This document shows positions 34,871 to 46,707 of a stretch of 64,000 nucleotides of DNA, piece after piece. Position numbers and translations under genes: made by a program. The stretch covers positions 15,575,001 through 15,639,000 of the forward strand of contig BSBM01000260.1 of assembly GCA_027924585.1 (NCBI GenBank), in the 5' to 3' direction. The notes under the pieces are model-generated. The model did no database searches and was not told where the DNA came from. It saw nothing but the letters and a program-made list of their open reading frames with translations. The stretch's first letter is position 1. The number at the start of each line of letters is the position of its first letter. Source of the stretch: Larix kaempferi (Eukaryota; Streptophyta; Pinopsida; Pinales; Pinaceae).

Positions 34871-35753
34871 GTGGGCACTAAAAAATTCCTTGTTTTTGCC
34901 TCCAAGACGGTCCTAGAGTGGAGAGAGAGAGAACATGACATTTTTTATGAGTATGTACACCAAGATCTACTTGCCCAACAAGCGCTGCAAGCATGTGGGC
35001 TTTACAAGTTTTGGAGCATCGGGGGTTTAAGGGACCAAAACCGATTGCTCACACATTTAATCAACTATTGGGATGCTGAGGCACAGCAGTTCGATCTAGA
35101 TGGCCAACCAATTCCATTGGAATTGGAAGACATATACTTTATTACTGGATTGTCCCGTCGGGGTGAGACAGCAAGTCTTAGGTCTCGCAATGTGGGTGCA
35201 GGAATCACCATCAATGATTACATTGACAGGTATTGCATCGTTGGCACCCAAAATGTGGGCATCGAGGCCATAGTGAGCCTAAGTATGAATATCATAGTCC
35301 TCACACTTGGGAGGATTATAGGATCGGTTTCACTTCATCAGGCTTCGAGGCCTGTGATATTCTACGCGGTTGAGTGTATGAGACCCACAGTCTTTGATTG
35401 GTGCACAATGTTGCTGGGTACGATGAAGACTCAGCTAATGGAGTGCAAGCTTGGACGGGCCAAGAAATTTGGCTTCGGTAGTATTCTATGCAGTTTTTTC
35501 TTTGAGAGAGTACCAGGCTTGAGTCCGAGGGTTGAAGTCCCTCCACATGGTCTCCGAGATCCCTCCCAGACCCGGTGGGAAGAGGTACTAATGCGGTAGG
35601 GTGGTGGCTGATAGGAATCACCATATTCAGAGGAGTTCTTTCACTGGTGGGCATGACAAGTCATCGCCATCGATGACTACCCATATGAGGGGACATACTA
35701 CCACAGAGATAGAGACATGTCTCTCCCTCCAGGGGCCGTGTTCGGGGACATAG
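34871..35753 (+). pseudogene. Antisense Plant Mobile Domain gene, exon (element A)
   Basis: A 242-codon open frame (34871-35599) runs opposite to gag-pol. It encodes VLEWREREHDIFYEYV, LYKFWSIGGLRDQNRLLTHL, IPLELEDIYFITGLSRRGE, AVECMRPTVFDWCTMLLG, FGFGSILCSFFFERVPGLSP and LRDPSQTRWEEVLMR, the Plant Mobile Domain pattern. It begins at a GTG just after a TAA, so the true start is probably in an upstream spliced exon. After 35599 the frame goes on with four stops (TAG, TGA, TAG, TGA) through IAIDDYPYEGTYYH to AVFGDI and a GT donor at 35754. Related to 49081-49936 in element B. PMD proteins elsewhere act in nuclear silencing and genome stability; the role here is unknown. Confidence 0.72.
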
Positions 35754-35870
35754 GTATGACTACTCTTTTTAAGTTTTGTGTATTTTAAATTTTTTGGAAT
35801 TTTGATTATAAGTGAATGCAAAAATATTTTTGGTGTGGTATCATATTAATGGGTGACTGTTTGCTCGCAG
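35754..35870 (+). other. Intron of the antisense PMD gene (element A)
   Basis: 117 bp, AT-rich, GTATGACT donor and TTTGCTCGCAG acceptor, phase 1. The matching intron of element B is at 49937-50020, and of the separate PMD gene at 7806-7962. In this orientation the element's own genomic RNA carries it as complement, so it would not be spliced out during retrotransposition. Confidence 0.65.
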
Positions 35871-36215
35871 ATCTGGGTCAGGGAAGACCTTAGGGATTTC
35901 CACGACACCGTTGTAGAGGCAGAGGAGTCGAGGTAGTAGGTGCAGTGGCAAAGCGCACTTTGGAGACTATACGGGTCAACTTGACTCGCATGACAGCCAG
36001 AGTATCGGTCATAGAGAAGGAGCATCTCCCGGAGCTGATGCAGAGACATGTTGTAGGAGTACTGGGTACTTGGGTGCGGCTACTGTGGTGTATAGCCACT
36101 ATTATATTTAGACTCATCCAGCACAGGAGGCTAGATCTCTCCGCAGGGATTAGATGCCATGGGGTCTCACTATTTTTGTATCGGATTATATATTTTTGAG
36201 AGCTACGGGCTCCAA
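35871..36215 (+). pseudogene. Antisense PMD gene, 3' exon (element A)
   Basis: Read in phase with the first exon, the frame reaches AKRTLETIRVNLTRMTARVS, VIEKEHLPELMQRHVVGVLG and TWVRLL, a coiled-coil-like tail (35945-36199). A second frame starts IWVREDLRDFHDTVVEAEES and resembles MWVCRDQLG in element B. An indel may have shifted the frame, so the tail is not certain. Confidence 0.45.
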
Positions 36216-36344
36216 TGTTGTATCATGACACCACATTTTGACATATTATTAATGAAAAAACTATGATTCTTCGGTTCTACTATTGTGTATGTACAAATGT
36301 ATGAATTAATGTTTATTTGTGTGCTTCTTTTATGGATGTGACAA

Positions 36345-36745
36345 ATTCCAATCTAGGACATAATTAGCATATGCATCAGTTACATGATTAAAACGTCTCG
36401 GAACATGAATGTATGTAATGAAACAAAATGAGGCTCCAAGAGTGTTACCCTTAAGAACCTCCTTAGTAACATAGGGTCCCTCACACAGTATTGGTCGTTC
36501 AATTGCGACACAACTAGTTGTGCAACAAGGCGGACTTCTAAATACTAGATGCCATGCAAAATGGCATCGTGAAGTAACTCGATAACAACACTATACTCAG
36601 CCACATTGTTGGAAGTAGGACCGAGACAAGCACCTTCTGAAGACACAATCTGATGGTTGAGTGAATAAATAACCCACGTAGTAGAAGCAACTGGAGATTC
36701 CACTGACATCTGTCAACCAAACGGAAGCAAATCAGTAGACCCAAA
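36345..36745 (-). pseudogene. pol: Second RNase H, downstream of integrase (element A), decayed
   Basis: Three frames hold the pieces: LVDRCQWNLQ (first Asp area), ASTTWVIYSLNHQIVSSEG and GPTSNNVAEYSVVIELLHDA (the Glu motif NNVAEY), then YIHVPRRFNHVTDAYANYVL (the HVPR..N..D..A end). The order and spacing match the better kept copy in element B (50584-51039). It lies after the integrase stop at 36822, not between the first RNase H and integrase. A TTGACAG splice-acceptor-like site precedes it on the minus strand. Confidence 0.65.
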
Positions 36746-36821
36746 AAATAAAAACAAAGCTAAACTATGTACAGAAGCAACTATACAATACTATACAAAA
36801 GTATCAGCTTGAGCTAGAATT

Positions 36822-37895
36822 TCAAGCATAATACCGCTTGAGGTAGAGCCCATTTCTAGGCTCCTTCAAGGCGTTCCCTTCGTATTCTTCCAACTTATAG
36901 GCTCCTTTCTCCAGGACACGCCTCACAACGTAAGGACCGTGCCACATGGGGTTAAACTTGCCTACCCCCAAGGGTTCCTTAGCTTGATCATGAAGGAGAA
37001 CCAAGTCACCTTCAACATATTGTCGAGGACGGACAGACCTGTCATATTGAACCTTAACACGACGTTTTTTAGCATCAATTGCTACGACAGCATCCCAACG
37101 CTACTTGTCAAGTTGCTCGAGGTAGTCTAGATGTTGCTCTACTTCTGAAGTGTCAGGTGGGAGCTCTATAGATATTTTTAAAGAAGGGATTTTGCATTCA
37201 ATCGGCAAGATAGACTCCACACCATGGACTAACTGAAATGGTGAGAACCCAGTAGAAGTCTTAACTGCGGTTTGATATGCCCACAAAGTAGGATATAACA
37301 TAATGTGCCAATTTATCTTGCTTTTTCGGATGGTTCATTGAAGAATGGTCTTTAAGGACTTATTTACTGCCTCGACCTGACCATTCACTTGGGGGTATTG
37401 AGAAGATGAGTGATGTTGCTTAAACCCAAGCTTGAGTGACAAATCCACCATCATATGGTTTTGGAAGTGACTACCATGGTCAGTGACAATCTCTTTTGGG
37501 ATACCAAATTGAGTTATAATCTGATTGAATACGAAGTGGGCTACTGTAGCACCATCAGCTTTAACGGTCAGCATGGCCTCAGCCCATTTGGTAAACTAAT
37601 CAACAGCCATGATGATATGGTGATTCCCCCCATCCGAAGCTAGTTTTCAATCCATGAAATCTACCCCCCACTTGGTGAAGGGACCGACGGTGACGACAGG
37701 ATGTAAAGGAGCAGGGTGCGAGCGCATGTTTCGAGCGAACACTTGGCAAGGGTGACATCTCTTCATAGCATTTACACAATATTTGAATATCGTAGGCCAA
37801 AAATAGCCCACTCGCAAGATACGTAGTGTTGTCGCAAGCCCAGATAAGTGATCACCACACGCTCTGTTGTGGCAATCATTAAGCACTAGCTCCAC
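36822..37895 (-). pseudogene. pol: Element A integrase
   Basis: One frame with four stops. The zinc-binding part reads LNDCHNRACGDHLSGLATT and CHPCQ. The core has WGVDFM (Asp), EIVTDHGSHFQNHM (Asp) and VNGQVEAVNKSLK (Glu), so all three catalytic residues remain. HIMLYPTLWAYQTAVKTSTG follows, then the C-terminal domain PMWHGPYVVRRVLEKGAYKL and YLKRYYA before the stop. It would insert element cDNA. Stops at about 37644, 37596, 37335 and 37101 inactivate it. Confidence 0.88.
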
Positions 37896-37916
37896 TTCTT
37901 CATGAGTTAAGAAATG

Positions 37917-38663
37917 CTAGAGAATAGAGTCTTTTCCTCGGTGATACAAAGTCTCACCGATGATGACATAATATTTAGCGTGATGTCTCACACATCGTCG
38001 CTCATCTCGTGAATAGTGCGGAGGGAACTTCAGAGTTTGGAGATAGATAATGATATCCCCATACCAAGGGTCCATTGACGAGATAAGAAATAAATGTTCA
38101 TCCACAAATAAGTCTTCATGGACTACTTCTTCATCAAGTCTCGGGAAATCCGACATCAATTCTGCGAAAACCAAGGACTTCACCGACTTTGCTAAAGCAA
38201 AATCAAGATCAAACTCCTGAAGGATGACAATCCATTTATTATATTTCCCCCCAATTATGCGTCATGAGAGCACAAATTGAAATGGATTGACATGCCTTAT
38301 AACGGTGGTCTTCCTAAGAAAAATATAATGTCATAATCGTTGGATTGCATGAACAGTCGCAAGGGCCAATTTCTCAACGTGAAAGTATCTCAGCTCAACA
38401 TCTATACGATTTCTACTAAGATAATAGATAACATGCTCCTAGAGCACATCATTCGCCTGCACTAAGACCATACCAATCGTCTCTTGAGACGCGGCCACAT
38501 TAAGAAAAAAATCTCTTGCAAAGTCAGGTGGACTAAGAAGAGGGGTCGAAACCAAGGATTTCTTCAAAGCATTGAAGGAATGTTGGGCTTGCTCATCCCA
38601 GATAAAAGGGGTGTCCTTCTTCAGTAATCGCGTGAAACCCTTAGTAAGATTGGAATAATTCAC
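37917..38663 (-). pseudogene. pol: Element A first RNase H and connection
   Basis: Reads KGFTRLLKKDTPFIWDEQAQ, NVAASQETIGMVLVQAND, EHVIYYLS, HVEKLALATVHAIQRL, KYNKWIVILQEFDLDF and SLVFAELMSDFPRLDEE, then DPWYGDIIIYLQT towards integrase. Three stops can be compared with element B: TAG 38439-38441 stands where B has CAG (QEHVIYYLS), TGA 38331-38333 where B has CGA (RHYI), and another TGA follows near 38262. No second RNase H lies between this domain and integrase. Confidence 0.85.
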
Positions 38664-38702
38664 GATAAAATGGCGTAAGAAAGTGGCCCTCCCTTGGATG
38701 CT

Positions 38703-39374
38703 CTAAAGTTGAATCAAGTTACGCGGGGGAGGAAATCGAAGTATTGCCTCAATCTTTAAAGGATCGACTCTAATACCCTCTTTGGAAACTACAAACCCTA
38801 GAAGGAGATCAGTTTTCATGAAAAAGATGCACTTTTTGGGGTTCAAACGAATCTTATAACATCGAAATATTTCGAAAATAAGGCGGAGGTGATTGGGGTG
38901 ATCAACTCTCTTTCGAGAGTGACCAGCAAGATCATCCAAATAAGCCTCCAATATGCGCTTAAGGTCATGAAAGGCATAGGTCATGGCACACTGAAAAGTA
39001 GCTCCAACGTTTTTAAGGTTGAAGGGCATCTTCCAGTATGCAAAGGTACCCCAAGGACATATAAATGGGGTCTTATTTTGATCCTTGGGTTTAATTTGGA
39101 TCTGATTGTAACCTGAAAAACTGTCCATAAATGAAAATACTTTGCTTCCTGCACAAGCATCCAAGATATGATCTATGAATGGAGTGGGAAAGTTATCCTT
39201 CGGACATGCTCGGTTCAAATCTCTGAAATCGGTACATACACGGATGGCTCCCTGCTTCTTATCCACATGAATGGGGTTGGATACCCATTCGGTAAGGGGA
39301 ACCGAGTAGATGAAACCAGCTTTGAGTAGCTTCTCTACCTCTGCCTTGATCGCAGTTTTTTTCCTAGGATTCAC
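38703..39374 (-). pseudogene. pol: Element A reverse transcriptase
   Basis: A 223-residue open frame with the RT motifs in order: KAEVEKLLKAGFIYSVPLTE, VDKKQGAIRVCTDFRDLNRA, SKVFSFMDSFSGYNQI (Asp), TPFICPWGTFAYWKMPFNLK, ILEAYLDDLAGHSRKR (YLDD intact), IRLNPKKCIFF and LLGFVVSKEGIRVDPLKIEA. The MPFGLKN core is MPFNLKN. It lies in the pol frame and stops at a TAG just before SIQGRATFLRHF. Confidence 0.9.
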
Positions 39375-40199
39375 AGAACGAAGGCGTTGCCGAACAGGAT
39401 TAACATTTGGATAAGTCTTAATTTCATGTTTGACAATATTAGGGTCTATTCCTGGAATATCCTCATAAGACCAGGCAAAAACATCCTGAAATTATTTGAA
39501 AAGCTCGGTGTAAATGCGGATCTCCTCGAGGGAACAATCAACACCGATGTAAACGTTCTCAATCTTTCCGGGAATGCAAGAGATGTTGATCGGAATGGTT
39601 GGGGAAATGTTAGCCATATTCCCCTCCACATAAATCCCATGTGAATCCAAAGGAGCCACAAGATGACCAACCTTCTCTGGTAGAGTCGTTCGAAACTCTT
39701 CCTGCTCAATAAGGTCAAGGTTGGGAAGAAAATAAGATCAATGATGAATATCTTCCCAAGGCTTATCATTACCATACATGGCTTCGATGATGGCTTCATC
39801 CAAAGGAAAAGTACCATCAAGGGAATCATGCGATCAAGAGGAGTTGAATGCCCACACGAGCAACATAATGGGATCTTCCTCTTCTGTCTGTGAAGAGGAT
39901 AGATCCGGCTCTGCATTGGCTTGTTGAATCTCACGGTAGGAAATCTCAGCTGCAGACAATGGCATGGCCATCCCGATATGCGCAATGCTTCCAGACGAAG
40001 AAATCGTGGAAGGTAAATTCCATGAATCATTAAAATATGATGTCCTGAATGGTACATTATGTAATGAGGAAGGCGCACTATCGGAAATGGTTCCTATAAA
40101 GGATATTGGTGCAACAAAGTCAAAAGATCCCATCAAAGAGGAATACAATCCTACACCAATATTCCTAGTTGTCGGCTGAGAATTTTCGATCTGAGGAAC

Positions 40200-40870
40200 T
40201 TACGTTCCTAGTGATCTAATGGTATTGGAACTAGTAAAATCGAGTTGATCGACTGTCACAATCGTTCCTTCATGGGGAAAGCATATAACTCTAAACACAG
40301 AGGACACAATCGCTTTCATAGCATAGATCCAATTCCGGCCTAGTAAAAGGTTGTAGTCGATGGGTGCATCAACCACCTCAACTTCAATTGGCATGGTCTT
40401 CCCACCCAACTGGACCTCAAGGGAGGGGATAATACCATGCGGCCTGAACGAATGACCATCTAATGCAGTCAACATGCTCATAGACTTCGACAGTGGAGGA
40501 GAACCTAGAGCCTTCCAACAAGCCAATGACATTACCGATGTGGAAGCAACTTCATCAACCACGGTACGTTTAACGATATTTTGTAAGCACCTAACGTGGA
40601 CTTGGAAAGCCACATGATAGGGAAACCGAGGCTGGACATCAGTAGTATCGAACTTGATAATGTTAGGACTACACTGATCCTGGATGCCTAAAGCACATAA
40701 AATGGCATTCCTTTGAGAAGGAAAATCCTGGAGAACCTTGAGATCTGACATGGCACACGCAGTCTGGACCAAATCTTCTACAATGGAGTAGCTTTGGGTG
40801 GCTCGAGCATTGATATTGTGCATCGAGCGCTTAATAACACCTTTCGGTATCTCGGCATAGAGTTAGGCTT
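40200..40870 (-). pseudogene. pol: Element A protease
   Basis: 207-residue open frame. The retropepsin region reads VVDEVASTSVMSLACWKALG and IDYNLLLGRNWIYAMKAIVS, with FPHEGTIVTVDQLDF after it. The active-site loop is Asp-Glu-Val-Ala-Ser, whereas element B keeps Asp-Glu-Gly-Ala-Ser, so the Gly next to the catalytic Asp is lost. The stretch before it (ARATQSYSIVEDL) matches ARATQNYNIVEDL in element B. It is in the RT frame; gag is in another frame because of an indel at about 40860-40870. Confidence 0.8.
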
Positions 40871-42991
40871 CTCGATGTGCAAAGGGGTATCAGGTGGAGG
40901 GGGATCATTCCCCATCGAAGGTTTTGGAGCTCCATAATCACAAGAGTGGGTAGAAACACTAACCTCTAACTTGACCATGTTAACACATCCGTAGCTGCCG
41001 ATAGGGGTAGAGGACATTGAAGTTTCATAAGTCTTACTATCGGCAACCGAAGCACCCGAAGCCATATTTTGGTGATGAGGAAGGGGATACTTCAGCAAAG
41101 CTAGGCCCTATGCAATGTGATTCGCGGCTTCTTCAAGATGAGGAAACAAATGTGTAAGGTGATCTTATGTGTAAAGCTTATAAGGGAATTTCACTTTACG
41201 TCTAGGTTTGCGGTCCCCACCAGCATTTTCATCGTCCCGAGGAGGGTTGGCATTTTCTTTATTAGCATTATTGTTCTTATTATTCCCACCCCTATGATTA
41301 TTCTTCCCCTTTTTCTTCCCACTAGGTTCTTGGTTACCTGACAAGTTCGTCGATTGTATAGAGTGAATATCCGACGACTGAGTGGAAATGGATGAGGCGT
41401 GAGCCTGTCCGAGCGTAAATTGGCTAATGGACAGGTTGTGCATCTGATTCATAACCAAATCTATCTGACAAGTACTTGTGGATCCAACAATACCATCGGC
41501 ATGTGGTCCAAGAACTGGCTTGGGCCCATGTTGTGACCATGGTGCATCAGGTATAATGTCATATAAGAAGCCAGACTGAGCATAGACTAGGTCTAGTTGC
41601 TGGGCTTTAAACATAGCTTGTTCCTTAGTCATAATACCGGACAATGAAACGTCCTTCGAAACGTAAGGGAGTAAAGACTTAAGGAACCATTCCAATAGAA
41701 ACTCTGGAGGAATTTTGGCTTTCACTAGCCTCTTCCGCCAGTGCCACTCCTGAATATGGTCAGAGATGTGCGTGGCTTTGTCCTAACGGAAGGTGGACAA
41801 AAGTTTGGTGCCAATATCATAATGAACCAGCAACTGAAAGTGGTCTAGGAAAACCAAAGCTAAATTGTTGAAACCTCTATATGTTCCCCCAAGCAACTCG
41901 ACATACCATTTCTCCACTGCCCTCGTAAGGGTGCATTGAAATATCCTCAAACAAATGGAGTCATGGTTCAAGGAATTCAAGGAGCACCATAAGTGAAATG
42001 TGGTGACGTGATCACCTAGGTCTTCACCATTCTTCCCCTCAAACATCAGAACATCAGAAGGGAGCTTGGTAGGGACTGGAGGCCATGTAGGATCGTGACA
42101 CACCGGATCATTCGTGAGCTTCGAAAGATCGAGTAGATTCAATCTAGCAATGAACGAGAGTTGAGGCTGTGAAGCTTGATTATAAGCTCCCAAAAGATAC
42201 TGGTTCTGCAAAGGTGAGATCGTGTTCATGGTAGCCGACACTTGAGGTGCCAATGAACTCTGATAGAAGTTGTGACTGTGTCCGTAAGGATAATAACCTC
42301 CTTCGTACTGACCCATGTTATGATACACAGGCATGTGCATAGAAGGGATTCTGTGAGAGGGATTGGGATAATAACTAGGACCAGTTGAAAAGCCATAAGA
42401 ATGACCTCCATAAGAATGGGGTCCCGTATAGCCACTCAAAGAAGGGAAACTAGACGAGTGATGGCCATATGAAAACGGTAGATTCCCGCTCACTGGAATT
42501 GACGAACTAGATATAGGATGAGGATTCAGAATTATAAAAGCGTTCGAGAGTACAGGAATAGAGGTATGCGGGTTAAAAGATGGAATGTATGTTGTAGATC
42601 CCATACCTATCGTGAAACCTCCACATGAAAATGGGTTCACACTAACACTAGAGGTTGTCATAAGACATGGTCCTCCTCCAACATACGGAGTAGATGGAGG
42701 GATGTGACAAGTCCCCAACTGATATGCAGTAAAAGGGGTTGTAGTGCCCCCCATCCCAATGCTAGAGCTAGCATGACTACTAGACACAGTGGAAGTAATA
42801 GTCGGCGTATAGCTGGGCATACCCAATGAAAAAAGGTGTGAGGTCATAGGGACAGATGTAGAACCATAACCTAGAATCCCCAAGGATGAACCATATAAAT
42901 AACCTATTTTCCATGTTCCATCGAAAGGGTTTGTGCTCATGGGTTGGGATGTCCCAGACCCATGAGGAGTCATGTGTGGTGAACTATCCAC
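40778..42991 (-). pseudogene. gag: Element A gag
   Basis: One frame with three stops (TAG at about 41780, TAA at about 41162, TAG at about 41107). Residues 1 to about 270 are low-complexity, rich in Ser, Gly, Tyr, Pro and Thr. The capsid core follows: LLDLSKLTNDPVCHDPTWPP, FEGKNGEDLGDHVTTFHLWC, LTRAVEKWYVELLGGTYRGF, then ATHISDHIQEWHWRKRLVKA. A Lys/Asn-rich linker leads to a ruined zinc knuckle (FPYKLYT, stop, DHLTHLF), where Cys ligands have become Tyr and Phe. The start ATG at 42991 is the first in frame and follows a stop. Confidence 0.85.
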
Positions 42992-44759
42992 CTAATCAGT
43001 TCTTGGAGAGAATATGATAGGAGGGGAAGTTCGCTTTGGACTAGCGGGAGAGTTGAAGGGACTCATGTTGTTCCAAATGTGGAACTCATGATAACAGCTC
43101 TCTGAAGCTCGTGAGATGTAAATGAAAGACCAGCAGTAGTCTTCCGATGCCTCTTAATAAAATACTGCGACAGATCGCTAGCTGGTAAACCGACCAACCT
43201 ACGAGATCGACAGAGGGGCGGATCTCGATCATACACCTAAAAGAAACCTATAGCCAAATGCACACAAATAGGATTGGCTCAAGGGACCTCCTGACACTAC
43301 AATTGGTATGTCTCTCCTAGGAGAGGCTTGAGACTCCCAAACTATAACCGGAGGTAACCGAATCAGTTATAAGGGCTCCCAGACTTCACTGCGTGCACAG
43401 GGTCAAATCCCTATACATACAAAAATTGTGTTGTCCAACCCCTATCTGACTTAGGAAACTCACAGAATAACCGTTGCAAGCACCCTATGTGATACCTAGG
43501 TAAAGCAACTAAGGCCACCATGTATAACCAATGCTCAGGCGGACAGTCGTAGGTGGGGTCCGTTGTATGGGCAGGGTAACTAAGCCCGAAACTCAAGAGG
43601 GTCAAATCCCCCAAGAGTCCCCAAACACGAACAAATCCTGGAAATATATCCCACGTTCAGCTAGTATTGGAGGGTTATCTCTGCAACCAACCTCCCGTGA
43701 CATCGTGATTAACTCTAGTTTGAGTAGAGATTCCTAAGAACACTGATGTATACCATGGGTTTCACCACTCCCTGGTCAGACACATAATGTTTGGTTCAAT
43801 AGTATTGGGTTGTTAACTCACAATGACTTATTCCAAGACTCTAAACCTATACTTGTTGGTGCACCCTATAAAAGAGAAAAGCGTTTCTAATCAATTTTTA
43901 GATTAAGCGTTAATTTTAAATGGTTGTGATTACTCAAAGGATATGGTCATGCAAGTGATGATGTGAATAGACTCAATAGATGCACATCCAATAAACACTA
44001 GACCCTTCTATTCAATGGAAAAAATATGCCACCTAATGACAATCAAACCAATGTTTCGTAATTCAAAAATAACAATGCAATCTCTTTACAATTTCATGCT
44101 CAAGCAATTCCTAATGAAAGCACAAGCACTCTAATGCAAAATGCAATAACATAAAACAAAAAAAAATTGTATTTTCATAATAAATGAAACAAAAATTCAA
44201 AACAATGTTTTTGTATTTTTTCAATATAGATGAATGAAAAAATGTAAACAGAATCAGAAATCTTCAGAAAAATGCAGAGCAAGCAAAGCAAACAAACCAG
44301 CAGATCCCAAAAAGTAAGACTCAACGAAGCTAATGAGCTATAAAAAACAAAAAATGGTTGGAAACCAAAAGCTCAAAAACTAAAGAAAGAGGAGTTTATG
44401 GTCAACAAAGAGACATGGAATAGTCAGAATACAGGCCTACTAAGACTCAGGAACACCCAGAACTCACCCAACAAAAACCAAATATAAAAAACAAATCAAT
44501 CCCGGAGTTGTACGCAACTGTTCAAGGAACAATAGCGGGTATACATAGGCTACTTTACTAACAATATCACATACACGCGAGCTAAGCAAAGTTGACCCAC
44601 ATACAGGGAAAAGTAGGTGGACAAAAAATGAATCAAACAGCTAAGAAAAATCAGGATTTCTTATGCAGATCCTAACAACCAGTCAATGACACAGAAGCTT
44701 GACAAAACAGAAACTCAAAACAGAGAAAAATACCAAAAAATCCCCAAAATGGAGGTTCC
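42992..44759 (-). other. Element A 5' leader
   Basis: 1.8 kb between PBS and gag without a supported gene. It becomes A-rich towards the PBS (plus strand 44140-44760). Long leaders of this kind are usual in Tat elements. Confidence 0.6.
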
Positions 44760-44777
44760 TCCCCAGTGGAGTCGCCA
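44760..44777 (-). other. Element A primer binding site (tRNA-Arg-like)
   Basis: The minus strand reads TGGCGACTCCACTGGGGA, four bases inside the 5' LTR. TGGCGAC... primer sites of this kind are reported for Tat/Ogre elements and are usually assigned to tRNA-Arg; I did not check against a tRNA set. Confidence 0.75.
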
Positions 44778-44781
44778 TTTT

Positions 44782-45697
44782 TGTTATGGAGAAAAACTTC
44801 CTATGGCTCGGGGAAGACCACAACAGACAGATGACTACCCGAAATCAAATCAATTCCCAATACAATGCTATATAAATGTAAATGCTAAGATGTGGATGAA
44901 TGACCAACCTTCAACCGGATGTTCGAAGTAGATCCCCATTGAGCTTTCAAATATCTACACTTGAATCTGTATCTTAGAATCAACAACAAATACAAGAAAA
45001 TGCATATAATGTATGAAAGATATTAGCATAAACAATAGCATGGTCCATGATATAATAAGCAAATGCAACCCAATGTTAATAAACCATTCACAACATCAAT
45101 TGGACGATAAAATGAGTATTTCTATTAATGAAACAAGAAGTACATCATACAACCTTTTACTGGCAACTCATCTGAACCGAGAACTAGGTCCCTCCACTTG
45201 TGTCTCCACCACTTCAATCCCCCATGCAATGGAAAACTCAAACTATGAAGGACTTTGGTAGGTGAACATAAGAGGTTCACAACAACAAGGATCAATGGAT
45301 GTAGACTCAAGATATGGCAAAAATCCAATAGAGTTTCGATGCTCTCTCTTTCTCCTCCTTCCATGTACCATAAGAGCTCAATATATAGCCTTCCAAAGGT
45401 AAGTGAAAGGTCGAATCGAGTCATTTCGAGATACATGGAGGGCCAAAGGTCACCCTAAGACCGCTTTTTGGAGTAAAAATAGAGTTTTTTACTGTAAATT
45501 ACCATTTAACTTGATGTATTCGGGTTGTAGTGGGACAGCCTGCGCATGCACGAGTTGCAGTAAAGCAGGTCGCATACATGAAAAAAAATAGGGAAAACTG
45601 GGTTCTTGAAGGGAAAAACGTGGTTCTGAATCCATGAAATGAATATAAGAGGCCAAATAATAAAAATGCTTAGAGGGTGGCAAAATAAGTTGTAACA
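44782..45697 (-). repeat. Element A 5' LTR
   Basis: 916 bp, TGTTATGG...GTAACA. A TATA-like sequence in the direction of gag-pol (minus-strand TATATATT, plus 45380-45387) lies in a GGCTATATATTGAGCTC context shared with the other LTR, and is the probable Pol II promoter. Confidence 0.93.
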
Positions 45698-45702
45698 ATT
45701 TT

Positions 45703-45816
45703 GACCAACTCAAAATCACCCCCAAAAAACCTACTTCCATCTGTCATCCCCTCCTCTATTGCAATATAGTTATATCGTTCTAACTCTAGATATAACCCTA
45801 AGGTGGAATCATATGC
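45703..45816. other. Short host spacer between elements A and B
   Basis: 114 bp between the two target-site duplications. No gene. Confidence 0.85.
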
Positions 45817-45821
45817 TATAT

Positions 45822-46693
45822 TGTTATCGGAAAATCTACCTAAAGCTGACTTAAGGCGTGATCTCCCTAGCTCAACATAAGTCTGGAACAAGTGAGAAAG
45901 AATATGAAACTGCTTTCCTAGATCTAGTTAAAGATCGAGTGATTAGATGTCTTACCTCTAGCTTGTAGATATTTCTCCTTGATATTGTTCCTAGCTCAAC
46001 GGTCGTCAGATCTTAGCTGCAAGACCTGTCAAGAAATACAGAACAATACAAGTAGTAAAATGCATCTAAACAGTAACATATCTAAGTAAACTACATAAAC
46101 ATTATTAATACAACAACATTTGGTGGAAAGGGTTTATATTACTGTATTAAAAGAGTGAAGTACAAAAGAGAGATGATTACAACCAAAGCTTAATGTCGCA
46201 ATCCTCCCCCAACAAGCCAATGCCAAAGCCTCCAAAGGAATTATAGGTCTCCCAAGAGATGAGTAGAGATCTCCTAAGCTAATTTCACTAGCATGCAAGT
46301 GCTATAGACTTCCTCCCTTTTGGTATGGGAATGAGCCTCATATATATAGGAATAAAAAGATAGGGTAGGTTGAGATATAGTGGGAGAGGGTTAAGGGATT
46401 CTCCCAAAGGGCTAGGGAATCGAATGCCAGCTCCCCCTATAGGTTAGGGATAGAGATCCACATCATACACCTTCGAGAAATGGCTCGAAGATGCCCTTTA
46501 TCCATTTAACTGACATCGTCGCAGGCTGCAGTAGGACAACCTGCGACGTCGCATGTTGTACTAAGGTGACCTGCGGAGACCTCACTAAACCCAATAGAAA
46601 TAAGTCAGTATCTCTTCCAAGTTGATTACTTAGTCATAGGAACTTCAGGGATGTTTACACTGAGTCTCAGGGTAGCATGATTTAGGTGTAATA
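45822..46693 (-). repeat. Element B 3' LTR
   Basis: 872 bp. The last triplet is ATA where the right copy has ACA, a C-to-T change in the terminal CA. It contains the perfect 12-bp palindrome TGCGACGTCGCA (46542-46553) and a longer inverted repeat GTCGCAGG (46518-46525) with CCTGCGAC (46540-46547). Confidence 0.95.
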
Positions 46694-46707
46694 GAATGCC
46701 CCCCAAA
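46694..46707 (-). other. Element B polypurine tract
   Basis: Minus-strand TTTGGGGGGCATTC directly before the 3' LTR. Confidence 0.8.

Larger units (their letters stand above)
31694..45697 (-). mobile_element. Tat-like Ty3/gypsy element A with antisense PMD gene
   Basis: 14.0-kb element on the minus strand. LTRs of 917 and 916 bp start TGTTA and end GTAACA. The flanking duplication ATTTT is perfect (31689-31693 and 45698-45702). In element order: 5' LTR 44782-45697, PBS 44760-44777, leader, gag, protease, RT, RNase H, integrase, a second RNase H remnant, an antisense PMD gene, polypurine tract, 3' LTR 31694-32610. Size, PBS type, second RNase H and antisense ORF fit the Tat lineage (which includes Ogre and Retand). 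One indel near 40865 and about a dozen stops break the original single gag-pol frame. Confidence 0.94.

Noticed and set aside
34871-34873. GTG as the start codon of the antisense PMD frame
   Set aside because: Plant genes do not normally start at GTG. The frame more likely begins in an upstream exon or lost its ATG.
43411-43614. Short open frames in the leader of element A
   Set aside because: No motif, no counterpart in element B's leader.
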